A stretch of 64,000 nucleotides of DNA. Origin: Meira nashicola. Its lineage: Eukaryota; Basidiomycota; Exobasidiomycetes; Exobasidiales; Brachybasidiaceae. The stretch is from contig BCJU01000003.1 in the NCBI GenBank assembly GCA_001600355.1, positions 1 to 64,000 on the forward strand, written 5' to 3'. A program made the translations under genes and the position numbers. Positions 37,251 to 47,772 of the stretch are shown piece after piece. Positions within the stretch are counted from its first letter, which is position 1, and every line of letters starts with the position of its first letter. The notes under the pieces were generated by a model. The model had not been told where the DNA came from. It ran no database searches and saw only the letters and a list, made by a program, of their open reading frames with translations.

Positions 37251-38969
37251 TTAATCGGATCTGATACTAGGTGATTCAGCATCGTGTGTTTCTATACGTA
37301 CAGCATCTTCTTTCTTCTCCGTCTTTATAACCTCATCTCCGAACATGCCTTGTCCCAACTCTTCATCACTAATCAATAATTGACCTTTTTCATCATACCT
37401 TCTCGGTGTTCTTTGTTCAATTCGAACAACATCATATGGATTTCTCGTACTTGCTTTTTCGAAAATTCCCGAAAGTTCTTCCAACGAACGACCTGCCGTT
37501 TCGGGAAAACAAAAGAATGTTACAATAAAAATGATTGCATTTAATGCCATAAAGACTAAATAAGTTCCATAATCGATTTGATAAAATGATATTGGCGTAA
37601 CAAGTACGACAAGAAAGTTAAAAATCCAATTTGATGAAGTTGATAAACCATTTGCTGCAGCACGAATTGCTAAAGGACAAATTTCAGCAGGATATAACCA
37701 TGTCATTCCTAACCAACCAATTGCAAAAAATGTATTGAAAACGAATAAGAAAACTGCAGCTGCATAAGCTGGACCTTTATTTGATGCTTCTCCATTACTC
37801 ATCTTTTTAAGTGAATTAGGTGCAGTAAGTCCTCCCAAGATTGCCATTGTTATACACATTCCTGCTGCTCCGAATAACATTAATTTACGTCTACCAAATG
37901 TTTCTATCGTATAAACAGCAACGATAGAAGCAATAAAATATTCTGTTCCATTACATGCTGCTAATATTCTTGATAATAATGCTGATAATCCTAAATTGGT
38001 TTCGAAAAGGGTTGCTGCATAATATGTGATAAGATTGATTCCGCTAAGCTGTTGTGCTGCTTGAGCCACAATACCTAATAAAGCACGATGAAGGTTCTTC
38101 TCCTTTCCATTCTTGAATACATCTGATAAACCTGTATTTTGAGCAGCAGCTAAAGATTCTTCAATCTCTTTAACTTTTGCAATCGTTTCAGGATGATTAC
38201 TTGATGTTTCATCTAAACAACCAATAACTTCTCTTGCTTCTTCTATTCTACCTTTTAATATTAACCAACGTGGTGATTCTGGCATTAAAATTGTTAAAAA
38301 TGTTGGTAAACAGAGTAAAATTTGCCAAGCAATAGGAATACGCCAAGAAGCAGATCTATGTGGATAATCTTGTGGATTATAAGAATTTGGAGCTGTATGT
38401 GTTGAACTTGGATCTAACCAATAAAATGCAAAATCTATCCAATAAGCCATTGCAATTCCACCTGTGATCAACAATCCTTCAATCATTACTAATTTTCCTC
38501 TTTTATGAGGTGGAGAACATTCGGATTGCCACATTGGAATCGTTGCAGTATGCATTCCATTTCCTATTCCACCAATAATTCTACCAACGATCAATTGTGG
38601 AAGACCAAAAGAAGAAGCTTGAATGATTGCCCCAACAACCATCCAAATCGTACCAACCCAAATAACTGCTCTTCTACCCCATAAATCACCTAGCCATAAA
38701 CATGATAAAGCACCTATCAAACAACCAATTTCATAAAGACCAATCGTTAAACCTTGTAAAGTTGATTCGCTTGATGTACCTGCTTTATTTCTGGTTGTAT
38801 CAATCTCAGGAAATATTTCGGTAAAACTTGGTAAAGTGAGTAAACCGCTCATAACACCTTGATCGTACCCTAATAATAGAAAACCAGAACTTGCAACCGC
38901 ACCAATCATAAATGATAGTTGAACTCCACAAAGTCCCATCCATCTTTTACCTGTATATTCTTCTTTCAT
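37251..38969 (-). CDS. MFS sugar/polyol transporter
   Basis: A single exon encodes 572 residues. Sugar-porter marks are LLGYDQGVMSGLL in segment 1, DLWGRRAVIWVG, PESPRWLILKGR after segment 6, AQAAQQLSGINLITYYA in segment 7, ETFGRRKL, and PETAGRSLEEL after segment 12. The acidic and basic C-terminal tail is about 70 residues long. Such carriers import hexoses, pentoses or polyols by proton symport at the plasma membrane; the exact sugar cannot be read from sequence. A degenerate relative of the cluster element lies at 39080-39096, 111 bp upstream, but with three mismatches I do not count this gene in the cluster. Confidence 0.9.
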   Translation of the reverse strand: MKEEYTGKRWMGLCGVQLSFMIGAVASSGFLLLGYDQGVMSGLLTLPSFTEIFPEIDTTRNKAGTSSESTLQGLTIGLYEIGCLIGALSCLWLGDLWGRRAVIWVGTIWMVVGAIIQASSFGLPQLIVGRIIGGIGNGMHTATIPMWQSECSPPHKRGKLVMIEGLLITGGIAMAYWIDFAFYWLDPSSTHTAPNSYNPQDYPHRSASWRIPIAWQILLCLPTFLTILMPESPRWLILKGRIEEAREVIGCLDETSSNHPETIAKVKEIEESLAAAQNTGLSDVFKNGKEKNLHRALLGIVAQAAQQLSGINLITYYAATLFETNLGLSALLSRILAACNGTEYFIASIVAVYTIETFGRRKLMLFGAAGMCITMAILGGLTAPNSLKKMSNGEASNKGPAYAAAVFLFVFNTFFAIGWLGMTWLYPAEICPLAIRAAANGLSTSSNWIFNFLVVLVTPISFYQIDYGTYLVFMALNAIIFIVTFFCFPETAGRSLEELSGIFEKASTRNPYDVVRIEQRTPRRYDEKGQLLISDEELGQGMFGDEVIKTEKKEDAVRIETHDAESPSIRSD

Positions 38970-39402
38970 TTTGAGAATAAATAAACTTGTTTGGAGGGGT
39001 TAAAAGGAATGTGGGGAAATTTACGATATATTTATAGACTTTTATATAGTACAGGAACAAATTGTTTACATACCCCGCATCGAGAAAAGGACCGATCGGA
39101 TAAAGACACGGTACAAAACATAGGTTTGTACATGACCATCGGAAAACAAATTTGATTCGCCGGCAGAGAGAGTACATTACCCCACATGCTAACGATCGGA
39201 AATGATTTTCGCTGCCTAAGTGCCGCTAGCCGCTTTCGGAAAAATGATTGGGACCTCAAGTATTTCCGATTGCCCGATGCTGGTGCGCTGCGCAGCGCGT
39301 TCCTCTCTCTCTCACTCTCACTTCAGTCAACTTTTGTTTTTATCATCGGCAAGATATGGTATAAAGACGTATAAACATTAAAGTTCGTAAAGAATAATAT
39401 AT
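38970..39402. other. Intergenic, promoter of the sugar carrier
   Basis: 433 bp. Holds the degenerate CGA-N8-CCG relative (39080-39096), a GCGCTGCGCAGCGC palindrome near 39287-39300 and a CTCT tract. No gene. Confidence 0.45.
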
Positions 39403-41073
39403 TTATGAAGGATAAGAAGCACCAGCACCAGCAGGTAAAGAATTTCCTAAAATAGCAGCTTGACCACAAGAAGATTGGAATATACCATTAGCGTCATGAC
39501 CAACACCTGCAACGGTACAAGCTTTATGTGATAAAGAGCCATTACCAATCTTTGTTGCACCAGAATTTAATAATTGTTGATATCCACTATATTGTGAAAC
39601 ATCTGTATTTGTTCCTGCAAGAATGTTTAAATAAGCCCACATTGCATAATTACGATCACGTCTAGCACTTCCTCCTTGAGCTGTAGATTGACAAGTTTGT
39701 GTACCACTTGTATCTGTATCTTGATCACCTGTTAAATGAATAACATTCCTAGATGCCCATTGATTAAATAATGAAGTTGGATTACTAACTCTGGCGCTAA
39801 CGTAATTATTATATGAACCCGTCCATTGATAAGGATATGAATAAGCAGCTGAACAACTTCCATCGACTGTAGAAGGTCTTGCATTATTAAAATAAGCTTG
39901 ATTAGCTGCATTTGCAACGATATAACGCATATTCTTTGGTGAATTTGTATTTATCGTTGAAAATCTAGAAACGAAATTTCCACCACCTGAATGACCAACG
40001 ATAACAATCGTTTGTAAATTTGGAAACTTTGCAGAATTTTGAGAATAATAATTCAAAATTGCATCATATTGAGAATAAGAAGAACAACTTGCTCCAGTTG
40101 CATCATCATTTCCTATTGTCCAACTATCGATACCTGGCGCATATCCTAAATTTGTACCTTTTCTATAATAAGATGAAGCTCCATCACTAGTTAAAAAGCC
40201 AGGTGAAATAATTGGTGCCGTATCACCAACAACTGCATATAAAGATGAAAAATAAGCATCAAAATCTGATCCTGCACCATGTTGAACGATATAAGCTGAA
40301 GATGCGCTACTTCCTTTTATAAAGCCTTGATTAACCATTGCAGGATTGGCTAAAGAACTTCCTTTGCATGGTGCCCATTCGATCAAAGTTGCTCCTGAAG
40401 GTGCTTTTGGTAATGATGAATCGGTAGGAATATAGAATGGTGTTGCAGATGTGGTGGAGGAAGGTGTTGAAGAGGATGTTGTTGTGGAAGAAGTTGTTTT
40501 AGAGGAAGTTGTTGTGGAAGATGCTTTCGATGTGGTGGATGTCGTTGGAATAGAAGAAGTTGTTTTTATACTAGAAGTTGTTGTTGGTGATGTTATACTA
40601 GTTGTAGTTGAAGGAACTTTTGCTGGAGTACAAGTTAATGCTCCTCCATTCGTAGGTGTACATTCAGATCGAATTCCATAAGAATAATCTACCGTTCCAC
40701 CAGAATTTTGAGGACCAGTTGTATATTGTGCATTTGAGCTAGCTACATAACGTGGATATAACATACAAACAACATTACCTTTTGAAGATCCAGTTAATTT
40801 AACTAAATTTACAAAACCACAATTTGAAGTTGTTGCACAATTTTGTACACATGCATTCACATGAGATTGTGTAATGGTGTTTGCGTTTTGATCAACCGTT
40901 GATAAAGATATAAAGTTTAAAGATGCTCCGTTTGATAATCGAGCTGGTTTATTCCAACTCACTTTCCAACCCGCAGGTGCAGTTTGAGCAGGACCTTGTC
41001 GCTTAAACAATTCTACCGTTGGTGCACATTGTACTATAGCTACAAATAGCAAAAAAAGTAGAACTGATACCAT
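39403..41073 (-). CDS. Secreted modular alpha/beta-hydrolase with intact GHSGG elbow
   Basis: A single exon encodes 556 residues. I start at MVSVLLFLLFVAIVQCAPTV (41073), a clean signal peptide, not at the Met 60 bp upstream. An N-terminal PAN/apple-like cysteine domain (about 35-150; CVQNCATTSNCGFVN) is joined by a Ser/Thr-rich linker (about 152-212, likely O-mannosylated) to the catalytic domain. The nucleophile elbow is VGHSGGG with Ser362; a candidate histidine is in VAGVGHDANGIF. It is related to the protein at 25505-26737 but adds the PAN-like domain and keeps the serine. The substrate is unknown; secretion plus a linker suggests an extracellular polymer or cell-wall target. Confidence 0.8.
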   Translation of the reverse strand: MVSVLLFLLFVAIVQCAPTVELFKRQGPAQTAPAGWKVSWNKPARLSNGASLNFISLSTVDQNANTITQSHVNACVQNCATTSNCGFVNLVKLTGSSKGNVVCMLYPRYVASSNAQYTTGPQNSGGTVDYSYGIRSECTPTNGGALTCTPAKVPSTTTSITSPTTTSSIKTTSSIPTTSTTSKASSTTTSSKTTSSTTTSSSTPSSTTSATPFYIPTDSSLPKAPSGATLIEWAPCKGSSLANPAMVNQGFIKGSSASSAYIVQHGAGSDFDAYFSSLYAVVGDTAPIISPGFLTSDGASSYYRKGTNLGYAPGIDSWTIGNDDATGASCSSYSQYDAILNYYSQNSAKFPNLQTIVIVGHSGGGNFVSRFSTINTNSPKNMRYIVANAANQAYFNNARPSTVDGSCSAAYSYPYQWTGSYNNYVSARVSNPTSLFNQWASRNVIHLTGDQDTDTSGTQTCQSTAQGGSARRDRNYAMWAYLNILAGTNTDVSQYSGYQQLLNSGATKIGNGSLSHKACTVAGVGHDANGIFQSSCGQAAILGNSLPAGAGASYPS

Positions 41074-42080
41074 GATCTTCGTTAAGTGGAAAAATATAGG
41101 ACCGTTGAGGGGGGAAAATATTGTATAATTCATTTTATTAAAACATTTATATACTTTTCACAATGAAGAAATGATTTCCCGCCGATCATCGAGTAGACTT
41201 CACTTTTAAACATCTTCCATGTGAAAAATGTCTAGGCCCGTTGAAAAGATTTATAAGAATTTATAACGCAAGAGAGAAGTATCGATCAAAGATTTCGATA
41301 TTTTCTTAAAAGCCTTTTCTATCCCCATAACGAAAATACAGTAGAAGATCAGCATTTTTTCATTCTTATATGCTAAAATCACACAGGATTCTGTAAATCC
41401 GATTCAACGGATCCACCAACACGGGACGTATAAACTAAATTTGTCGTCCAACGGTCGTAACCAACGTTGGCTCTGATGCAGTTTAGCTATACTTATTTGC
41501 TGAGTGTTTGTAATTCTTAGATTTATTTGTGGCGAGGCCTTTTTCAACGTTCTTTTTTTAAAAATCCATGTCCGTACTGCTTAAGTGCCTTAAAACGCGT
41601 AATTGAAGTGAAACTGTTTTTTATTCCTGTTTTATTTCCCGTACACATAATTGCCTAACTAGTCTAACATCCCCGACAATTCGGTCTTTCTTACCTTAAG
41701 TATGGCTAAATTTATATCCTTTGATGAGAGTGAAGGATGCATGGAATTACGGTGTCATCTTGCTCTTATCTGCTTCATCTGACGTAGGCAACGTTGCATT
41801 TATAGTATACATCTTTTTTTAATGTCCGACTTACTTAATTAACGCGTAAAGCACGTGTACAAATGGTGAATTGCATCATCATCTTTTATTCAATTTTAGT
41901 GTTCTTCTTTTATACTGATGATGAATAAGATAGACCAGAAACTTTAATTTCAAACTTATAAAGTAGTACTTTTTCTATAAAATATCACTTCATAATAAAA
42001 GTATACTATTAACATTATCGAAGAGTTGATTGAATGAATAAGAAACGTATTTAAAGATTCAAGGCAATTTTCTGATTGCA
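41074..42080. other. Intergenic, 1.0 kb, no gene seen
   Basis: AT-rich. No coding signal or notable repeat found. Confidence 0.5.
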
Positions 42081-43181
42081 TCACTGTTCGTGTTCAAATG
42101 CCAAACACTGCCTTCTTCGTATTGATATATGAAACCACAAGTGACTCAGAATATCATAAAGGCGCCGTCTAATTACCCATACATTAGGTCCTTTTTTGCT
42201 CTTGCATTCAGCATCAATAAGTTTGATTTCTTTTTCCAATCTTTTGATTATATTATTGAGAACCGAAAGTGGTATCTTTTGATGAGATGATAAACCATTT
42301 AAATGAGCATCTTCGTTTAAAACCTTATTTCGCTTTTCTTTAGCTTGTTCTGCAATCTCTTTAAGGCGATAAGCAATTTCCTGTACTTCAGGCTCTCCCT
42401 TAACATGGATTAATTTCTTGGTTTCATGTGTGATCAGATAGTTCAGATTTTCAAACATCCATGGCGGAAAAGGTTGATGTTGAAAAACCTCGCTTTCATA
42501 ATTGTCCAATGATTCTTGAGGTGCATATGATCCGTCATCATCGAAATCCGAACATGAAATAGTTGATGATCTATCACTCATGTTCTTATCCTCATCATCC
42601 AAATTTGAAGAAATTTGAGCTGATTGATTATGTAATTCTGTTCTTTGACCTTGTGATACCGGATTTGGATATATACGATAACATTCTTCAGCAATAATTG
42701 ATGCCCAATCTTCTGGAAAGCCATCTTTAAATTTTTCAAATGACGTTGGGCTAAAGTGCAAATCGACTGAATTACAAAACTTGCCGGTTAAATAAAAGAT
42801 CTGCCCATTTAAATCCTTTACCACATTTCGGGATAGTCTTTCAACAATCACAACAGATCTTGTATCTTTCGAAATGATTTGAAATTGTTGCTTTCCATCT
42901 AAGTCTGCGTTTTGAGTAGAAACCATTTTTCTAGTGGTACCTTCAATAAAAATCCAGTGTTGTAACTTTAACGATTGTTCAGGTAATCTTGTGTGATCAT
43001 CTATTTCAATCCAAGACATTTTCCATTCAATTAAGTAACAAGCTTTATCGAACGAATTTCCTTTTGATTGATCGCTTTTTTGCTTTTTTGCTTCAGGTCC
43101 TATTGTTTGTGAAATGTCATTTTCATCTTTGTTTTGTCTTTTATTGTTTTGGGAAGGCGCACTCTTTTTTGACTTGGCCAT
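42081..43181 (-). CDS. Unrecognised protein, probably nuclear
   Basis: A single exon encodes 366 residues. I recognise no domain. The first 45 residues are Lys/Asn/Gln-rich with a likely nuclear localisation run (KKSAPSQNNKRQNK, then AKKQK). Residues about 50-165 could form a compact fold with alternating hydrophobics. The middle (about 190-245) is acidic and disordered (LDDEDKNMSDRSS, DFDDDGSY). The C-terminus (about 255-350) is helical and charged, with LNNIIKRLEKEIKLIDAECK as a possible short coiled coil. A chromatin or nucleic-acid role is possible but not shown. Neighbours give no clue. Confidence 0.6.
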   Translation of the reverse strand: MAKSKKSAPSQNNKRQNKDENDISQTIGPEAKKQKSDQSKGNSFDKACYLIEWKMSWIEIDDHTRLPEQSLKLQHWIFIEGTTRKMVSTQNADLDGKQQFQIISKDTRSVVIVERLSRNVVKDLNGQIFYLTGKFCNSVDLHFSPTSFEKFKDGFPEDWASIIAEECYRIYPNPVSQGQRTELHNQSAQISSNLDDEDKNMSDRSSTISCSDFDDDGSYAPQESLDNYESEVFQHQPFPPWMFENLNYLITHETKKLIHVKGEPEVQEIAYRLKEIAEQAKEKRNKVLNEDAHLNGLSSHQKIPLSVLNNIIKRLEKEIKLIDAECKSKKGPNVWVIRRRLYDILSHLWFHISIRRRQCLAFEHEQ

Positions 43182-43872
43182 TCTGATTAGTGTTTTGATG
43201 GTTCAGAAAGAAGATTCATATGGATTTTTGAAGAAGGAAAAAAACCCCAACACACGTAAATCAATGAGAACAACATATGAAGAACGGCGCCGTCAGACAT
43301 ATGAAGATACTGATATAAGCGTCTGCTGACATAAGCAATCACCACAAACATGTCATCAATGCATGCGTAGGGGAAATGTCGGATTGGTTCAAATTCCGAT
43401 CGGGAATAAAATCGGATTGGTATGCTTTCTTGCTATCTTGACTCGGATATGTAGGAGGTAGCTTCCCCTTCCCCCACCTTTATTGATTGATTGACGAGAT
43501 CCACAGATTGATTGTTGCATTTAGACTGGTAATATGCTGTTAGCTTGCATCTTTTTCCCCCGCTTTCCCGGCTTCTAGGAACACGGGCCTTTAAAGTGTA
43601 TTTTTGTGGCGGCACTACACCGGCGGCAAAAGGCGACTTTTTTNTTTTTNTTTTTATGCACCATCTTTATTCGTGCGTATCAAAAAAGTGTATTTTCTCC
43701 AGATTTTTTTCCCCATTATCTTTGTCGTGCCTGCAGTAGTATGAGAATTGTTACTGTCAATAACACTTCTTTACCCGTCCGAGAGGGAAGAATGAAGTTG
43801 ATATAAATACCCTATTTCATTCTCCCTTTTTCATTTTATCTTTACCCCACAACCAACTCTTCACCCAGCATA
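43182..43872. other. Intergenic, 691 bp, with two N bases
   Basis: Contains a GGCGCC palindrome (43286-43291), a T-run with N bases (43641-43655) and a CT-rich leader before the next start. No gene. Confidence 0.5.
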
Positions 43873-45399
43873 ATGTTGTCACTCAAAAGTACCGTTGATA
43901 ATGATCCAATGGCATTACCCGTTTGGAGAAAGGTGGCAATGGTGATCGTTGTTTCATTAGCAGCTTTTCAAGGTAATTTTGCTGCGGGTGCACATTTGAT
44001 TGCATTTGAACCAATGTCGGATTATTTTCATGTTTCAATTACAGCAATTGCAAATACGATTGGAATTGGTATTTTAGGTGTTGGAGTTGGATCTTTATTA
44101 TGGTCACCGCTAGCAAGTCCAACTGGATTAGGTAGAAGGAATACAACTTTAATAGCTTGGGGTTTTTATGTCGCTTTAACATTTTGGATGGCATTTGCTA
44201 AATCTTTTAGTTCTTTTGCTGCTTCACGTTTTTTATCAATGTTTTGTGCTTCTGTTGCTCAAAGTGTTCCTGCTCAACAAATTGGTGAAACTTTTGATAG
44301 AAAGTATAAAGGAACAGCGGTTAGTGCTTGGGCTTTATTAATGACTTTAGGTCCAATCAGTACTCCTTTAGTTGGATCAGGTCTTTTACTCATCAATCCA
44401 GGTCCAGAAGCTTTTAGACATATTTATTATTTCGTAATCGTTACTGCTGCTTTGGTTTGGATTTTAATGTTCTTCTTTGTTCCTGAAACTGCTTATATTC
44501 AACCACAAGCAGAAGTAACTGGCAACAACAAAATCGAATACGAAGAAACAAAAGAACAACATAAAATCGAATCAGCCTCAATTCATACAAACGAAGAAGG
44601 TGAATTAACTTCAAGAACACGTTTATCTTTAGCTCCTTGGTATGTAACTTTACCATTACCACTTTTACGTTTCTTTGATGGTCGTGTATTTTTATGCGGT
44701 TTAATGTTTGCAATCACATTTGGTTGGACGGTAGGAATGACAATCATTAATCCACAAGTGTTTGCAAAACCTCCATGGCATTTCGGTAATGTTGCAATTG
44801 GTGGATTATACATGTCTGCATTCGTAGGTGCAATTATTGGTAAAATATTAGGAGGATATACTGTTGATTCAATGTTAATCTTTTGGAGAAAGAATCCTTC
44901 ACGTCCAATCTATGCAGAACAACGTTTATGGGCTCTCTTGTTCTATTTACCTTTTGGAATCGTTGGCTTATTATGTTATGGTTTCGGAATTGGTAAAAAG
45001 ATGGATTGGCCAGTTGCAATTATACCAGGTCAAGCAGCTTCTTATTTATACTTTAATATCGTTTCTTCCGTCGTTCAAACTTATTTGGTTGAAGTTGAAC
45101 CTGCTTCTGCAACTCCAGTGATCACTTTTATGAATTTAGTAAAATGTGTTTTCTCGTTCGGTGTTCCATTCTTTGTTCCTGCTTGGGCATTAGAATCAAA
45201 CCCTTTAACCGGCTTTCAAACTTCTTTCATCATTCAAATGGTAGTCAATGTTGTTTTATGTTTCATCACCGTTTCACTTGCTATCTTCCTTCGTAATGGT
45301 TTATATAGATGGCAAAGAGGTGAAATTGAACTTAAATCTACTTTGGCTCTTCAAGCTCCTTTCCTGCCAAGACTTAACAAAAAATTCGGTGGAGTATAA
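43873..45399 (+). CDS. DHA1-type MFS transporter
   Basis: A single exon encodes 508 residues with twelve predicted membrane segments and a hydrophilic central loop (about 215-260). Segment 1 starts VAMVIVVSLAAFQGNFAAGA; the loop after segment 2 has PTGLGRRNTT, and segment 5 carries a motif-C-like GPISTPLVGSGLLL. It belongs with the fungal DHA1/Hol1-like carriers that move drugs, polyamines or metabolites; the substrate is not predictable. The Zn2Cys6 gene converges on it with 33 bp between, and a second DHA1-type gene lies on the other side of that regulator. Confidence 0.85.
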   Translation: MLSLKSTVDNDPMALPVWRKVAMVIVVSLAAFQGNFAAGAHLIAFEPMSDYFHVSITAIANTIGIGILGVGVGSLLWSPLASPTGLGRRNTTLIAWGFYVALTFWMAFAKSFSSFAASRFLSMFCASVAQSVPAQQIGETFDRKYKGTAVSAWALLMTLGPISTPLVGSGLLLINPGPEAFRHIYYFVIVTAALVWILMFFFVPETAYIQPQAEVTGNNKIEYEETKEQHKIESASIHTNEEGELTSRTRLSLAPWYVTLPLPLLRFFDGRVFLCGLMFAITFGWTVGMTIINPQVFAKPPWHFGNVAIGGLYMSAFVGAIIGKILGGYTVDSMLIFWRKNPSRPIYAEQRLWALLFYLPFGIVGLLCYGFGIGKKMDWPVAIIPGQAASYLYFNIVSSVVQTYLVEVEPASATPVITFMNLVKCVFSFGVPFFVPAWALESNPLTGFQTSFIIQMVVNVVLCFITVSLAIFLRNGLYRWQRGEIELKSTLALQAPFLPRLNKKFGGV

Positions 45400-45432
45400 T
45401 ATAATGTATAATAATAGTACAATGCAATGCAA

Positions 45433-47772
45433 TCAATTCATAAAACGATCCAAATAAGTACGATAAGTGCCAGGACGAGAGGATGTAGTAGGTGGTCGAG
45501 TGTCCGGAATAGATTCTGAGATATTGTTGTTGTTGCTGTTTATATCAATCGATGAAGTGGTATTTGGCACGAGCTGTAATGATTGCAAGTTGGAAGGCAT
45601 CTCAAATGCAAACAATGCTTCCAACCATTCTGATTGATCCAAACCACCAAAGTCAAGAGGTTGATATTGTTGATCTTGTTGTGGAGGCGGATGAGTACTT
45701 CTTTCATCACTAAGCAGATGACTGATTGGAACGTAATCACGATTATTGCTTGATATATCTCCATTATTCAGATCTTCTCGAATGGGTGCACCACCTTTGA
45801 GTAAAACATCTACTTGTCCATTTCTCTTCATTCTTCTTCGCTCCATCAATCTTCTCCATTCTTCTGCAATTCCTTCAGCATCAATATCTTCAATATTTGG
45901 ATCTTGTACAGCTCTGCAAAGGTCTGCTTGTACATCACATCTTTGCAAAACTTCAATCGCAGCACAATGACAAATATCCCGTGCTAATTGCAATGCCAAA
46001 TTCATTTGACTTTCACGAGCGATATGGCATAACAAATTCCTTCCTTGAAGTGCTAATTTTAGAATCTCTTGTGCTTGCCATAAAACAATCGATTGATCTA
46101 AAGCGGAATACATCAATTCCATAATAGGTTCCGAAATATAAAACAAGAAGAAACTCCAACACAATGCAGAATGATGAAAATCTTGCGGTAAAACCAAAGC
46201 ATATTGCAATAAAGTGGCCGCCGTTTCAACCCTTCTCCGATTAAGCCAAGTAGGATCGTCTGCAATACGAGGGATTGCCATACCCAAACAAACTGCTGCA
46301 TCACGTCTCAACTTGGCCAAAGTGATACAAAGAACATTATTCTGCCATTGCATTGAACTTGCTCGCAAAGGACCTTTGAATGATTTTGCTACACCAAATT
46401 CCACTTCATATCGATTTTGTAATTGCAAAAGTTGTTTGTCCAACGTACCAGCAGCAGTGAAACATCGCAATGCTTCTAGAACCTCTTCCGAAGCGGCAGC
46501 ATTGGGATCTGGTGATGTGAGTGGAATGTGTAGAACAGCATCAGTTGTTTTCCCACCTATAGCAGCTGCTTGAAGCATAGCAGACGAGAAACGAGAAAAC
46601 GGAGCAATTAATCTTGCTTCCACTTTGCACATTTGCACTTCTTCCATCGTTGCTAGTAAAGGTTTAGATTTTAGTCTTGCAGGATTATTGAACGGTTGAG
46701 AAGGTTGTTCGTGCAACATAGTCGAAACATCAATCTCCCTACAAAGATCTTGAATGTGCATCATTTGTCCTACTTCGTCACACATCCAAATATCGCACTG
46801 ATTGGCCTGCAAGCAGTACGAACTTGCATTATCGATCATGATATAAAATCTATCATACTGGAAATATGACCAAAATAGCCTTCTTGCTGATTGACGTTGT
46901 AAAGGCGTTTTAAATAAATTGGATCGATTTCGTGGTGAATTGCTATCGAGTAAGTGAATGTGTGCAAGTTGCAAGCAAGATATGTCCCTCGCTATCCTAT
47001 TCCTAACATGCGTCTTTCTTCCACAATTTTTAAGATAAGCCATTACATGCATTGATGCATGAAGGTATTCCAATACAAAAACATCCTTTGTTGGATCATA
47101 AGTGTCCAAATAGTCATCTGTGAATCGGATAGCATATTCGAATCCTCTAGTTGCTAAATGTGCACTGGATGGAGCTAAAACTTTTGCATCTCTGAATGCT
47201 TTATCTAATTCCCTTGGACGAAGTTGACCTGTTAGAGCAAGAAGGATAGCTAAAAGCGGTCTAAATACGGATCTAGATGAAAGATCCAAAGAATTTGCCT
47301 TCCAATTGAGATGTAAAGCTGTATTATTTACAGCATCATACATATAATCCAACTCTTGAAACCAAAATGTGAGTAAAACATCAACAAATAGTTTATCGGT
47401 AAGTTGTTCGGGAAAGCGTAGATGTTGTTGAAAAGGATGAGGACTTTCGGCCGTAAGCATTGGAGAGGATGAAGAAGATGCATGTGCTGATATTGGACTT
47501 GAATCTTGTACTATATGATCCGATGATCTGTTTCCATTGTTTCCATTTTGCAGTAAATGAGCAGTTGCTTGTTTATAAGAGCATTGTTTGTTATTCTCGC
47601 TACATTGTCTACATGGTTTACCACGATCACATTTTCGTTTTAATTGCCTACAAGGATCACAAGAAAGTGGTTTCCTCTTCTTTCGTTCTGCTGCAGACAA
47701 GTATGGCGTATCGATTTGAGTAATTTTTCGTTTTGATGAAGTAGATGATGATGATGGTGATGTACCTTGCAT
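45433..47772 (-). CDS. Zn2Cys6 transcription factor
   Basis: A single exon encodes 779 residues. A basic region (AERKKRKP) leads into the zinc cluster C38-x2-C41-x6-C48-x5-C54-x2-C57-x6-C64, a standard Gal4-type spacing. The fungal regulatory domain covers about 115-600, with FWFQELDYMYDAVN and RRLFWSYFQYDRFYIMIDN. The C-terminal 100 residues are Asn/Ser-rich and low in complexity. It sits between two DHA1-type carriers (43873 and 48472) and may control one or both. The divergent spacing to 48472 is about 700 bp. The target is inference. Confidence 0.85.
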   Translation of the reverse strand: MQGTSPSSSSTSSKRKITQIDTPYLSAAERKKRKPLSCDPCRQLKRKCDRGKPCRQCSENNKQCSYKQATAHLLQNGNNGNRSSDHIVQDSSPISAHASSSSSPMLTAESPHPFQQHLRFPEQLTDKLFVDVLLTFWFQELDYMYDAVNNTALHLNWKANSLDLSSRSVFRPLLAILLALTGQLRPRELDKAFRDAKVLAPSSAHLATRGFEYAIRFTDDYLDTYDPTKDVFVLEYLHASMHVMAYLKNCGRKTHVRNRIARDISCLQLAHIHLLDSNSPRNRSNLFKTPLQRQSARRLFWSYFQYDRFYIMIDNASSYCLQANQCDIWMCDEVGQMMHIQDLCREIDVSTMLHEQPSQPFNNPARLKSKPLLATMEEVQMCKVEARLIAPFSRFSSAMLQAAAIGGKTTDAVLHIPLTSPDPNAAASEEVLEALRCFTAAGTLDKQLLQLQNRYEVEFGVAKSFKGPLRASSMQWQNNVLCITLAKLRRDAAVCLGMAIPRIADDPTWLNRRRVETAATLLQYALVLPQDFHHSALCWSFFLFYISEPIMELMYSALDQSIVLWQAQEILKLALQGRNLLCHIARESQMNLALQLARDICHCAAIEVLQRCDVQADLCRAVQDPNIEDIDAEGIAEEWRRLMERRRMKRNGQVDVLLKGGAPIREDLNNGDISSNNRDYVPISHLLSDERSTHPPPQQDQQYQPLDFGGLDQSEWLEALFAFEMPSNLQSLQLVPNTTSSIDINSNNNNISESIPDTRPPTTSSRPGTYRTYLDRFMN

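Noticed and set aside
39080..39096. Fourth copy of the CGG-N8-CCG element, before the sugar carrier
   Set aside because: Three mismatches including the first CGG; too weak to add the sugar carrier to the phosphonate cluster without more data.
40451..40681. Plus-strand open frame rich in Val and Glu
   Set aside because: It is the antisense of the Ser/Thr-rich linker of the hydrolase at 39403-41073; low-complexity repeats keep all frames open.
43385..43405. GGTTCAAATTCC, similar to a tRNA B box
   Set aside because: No A box or cloverleaf can be built around it.
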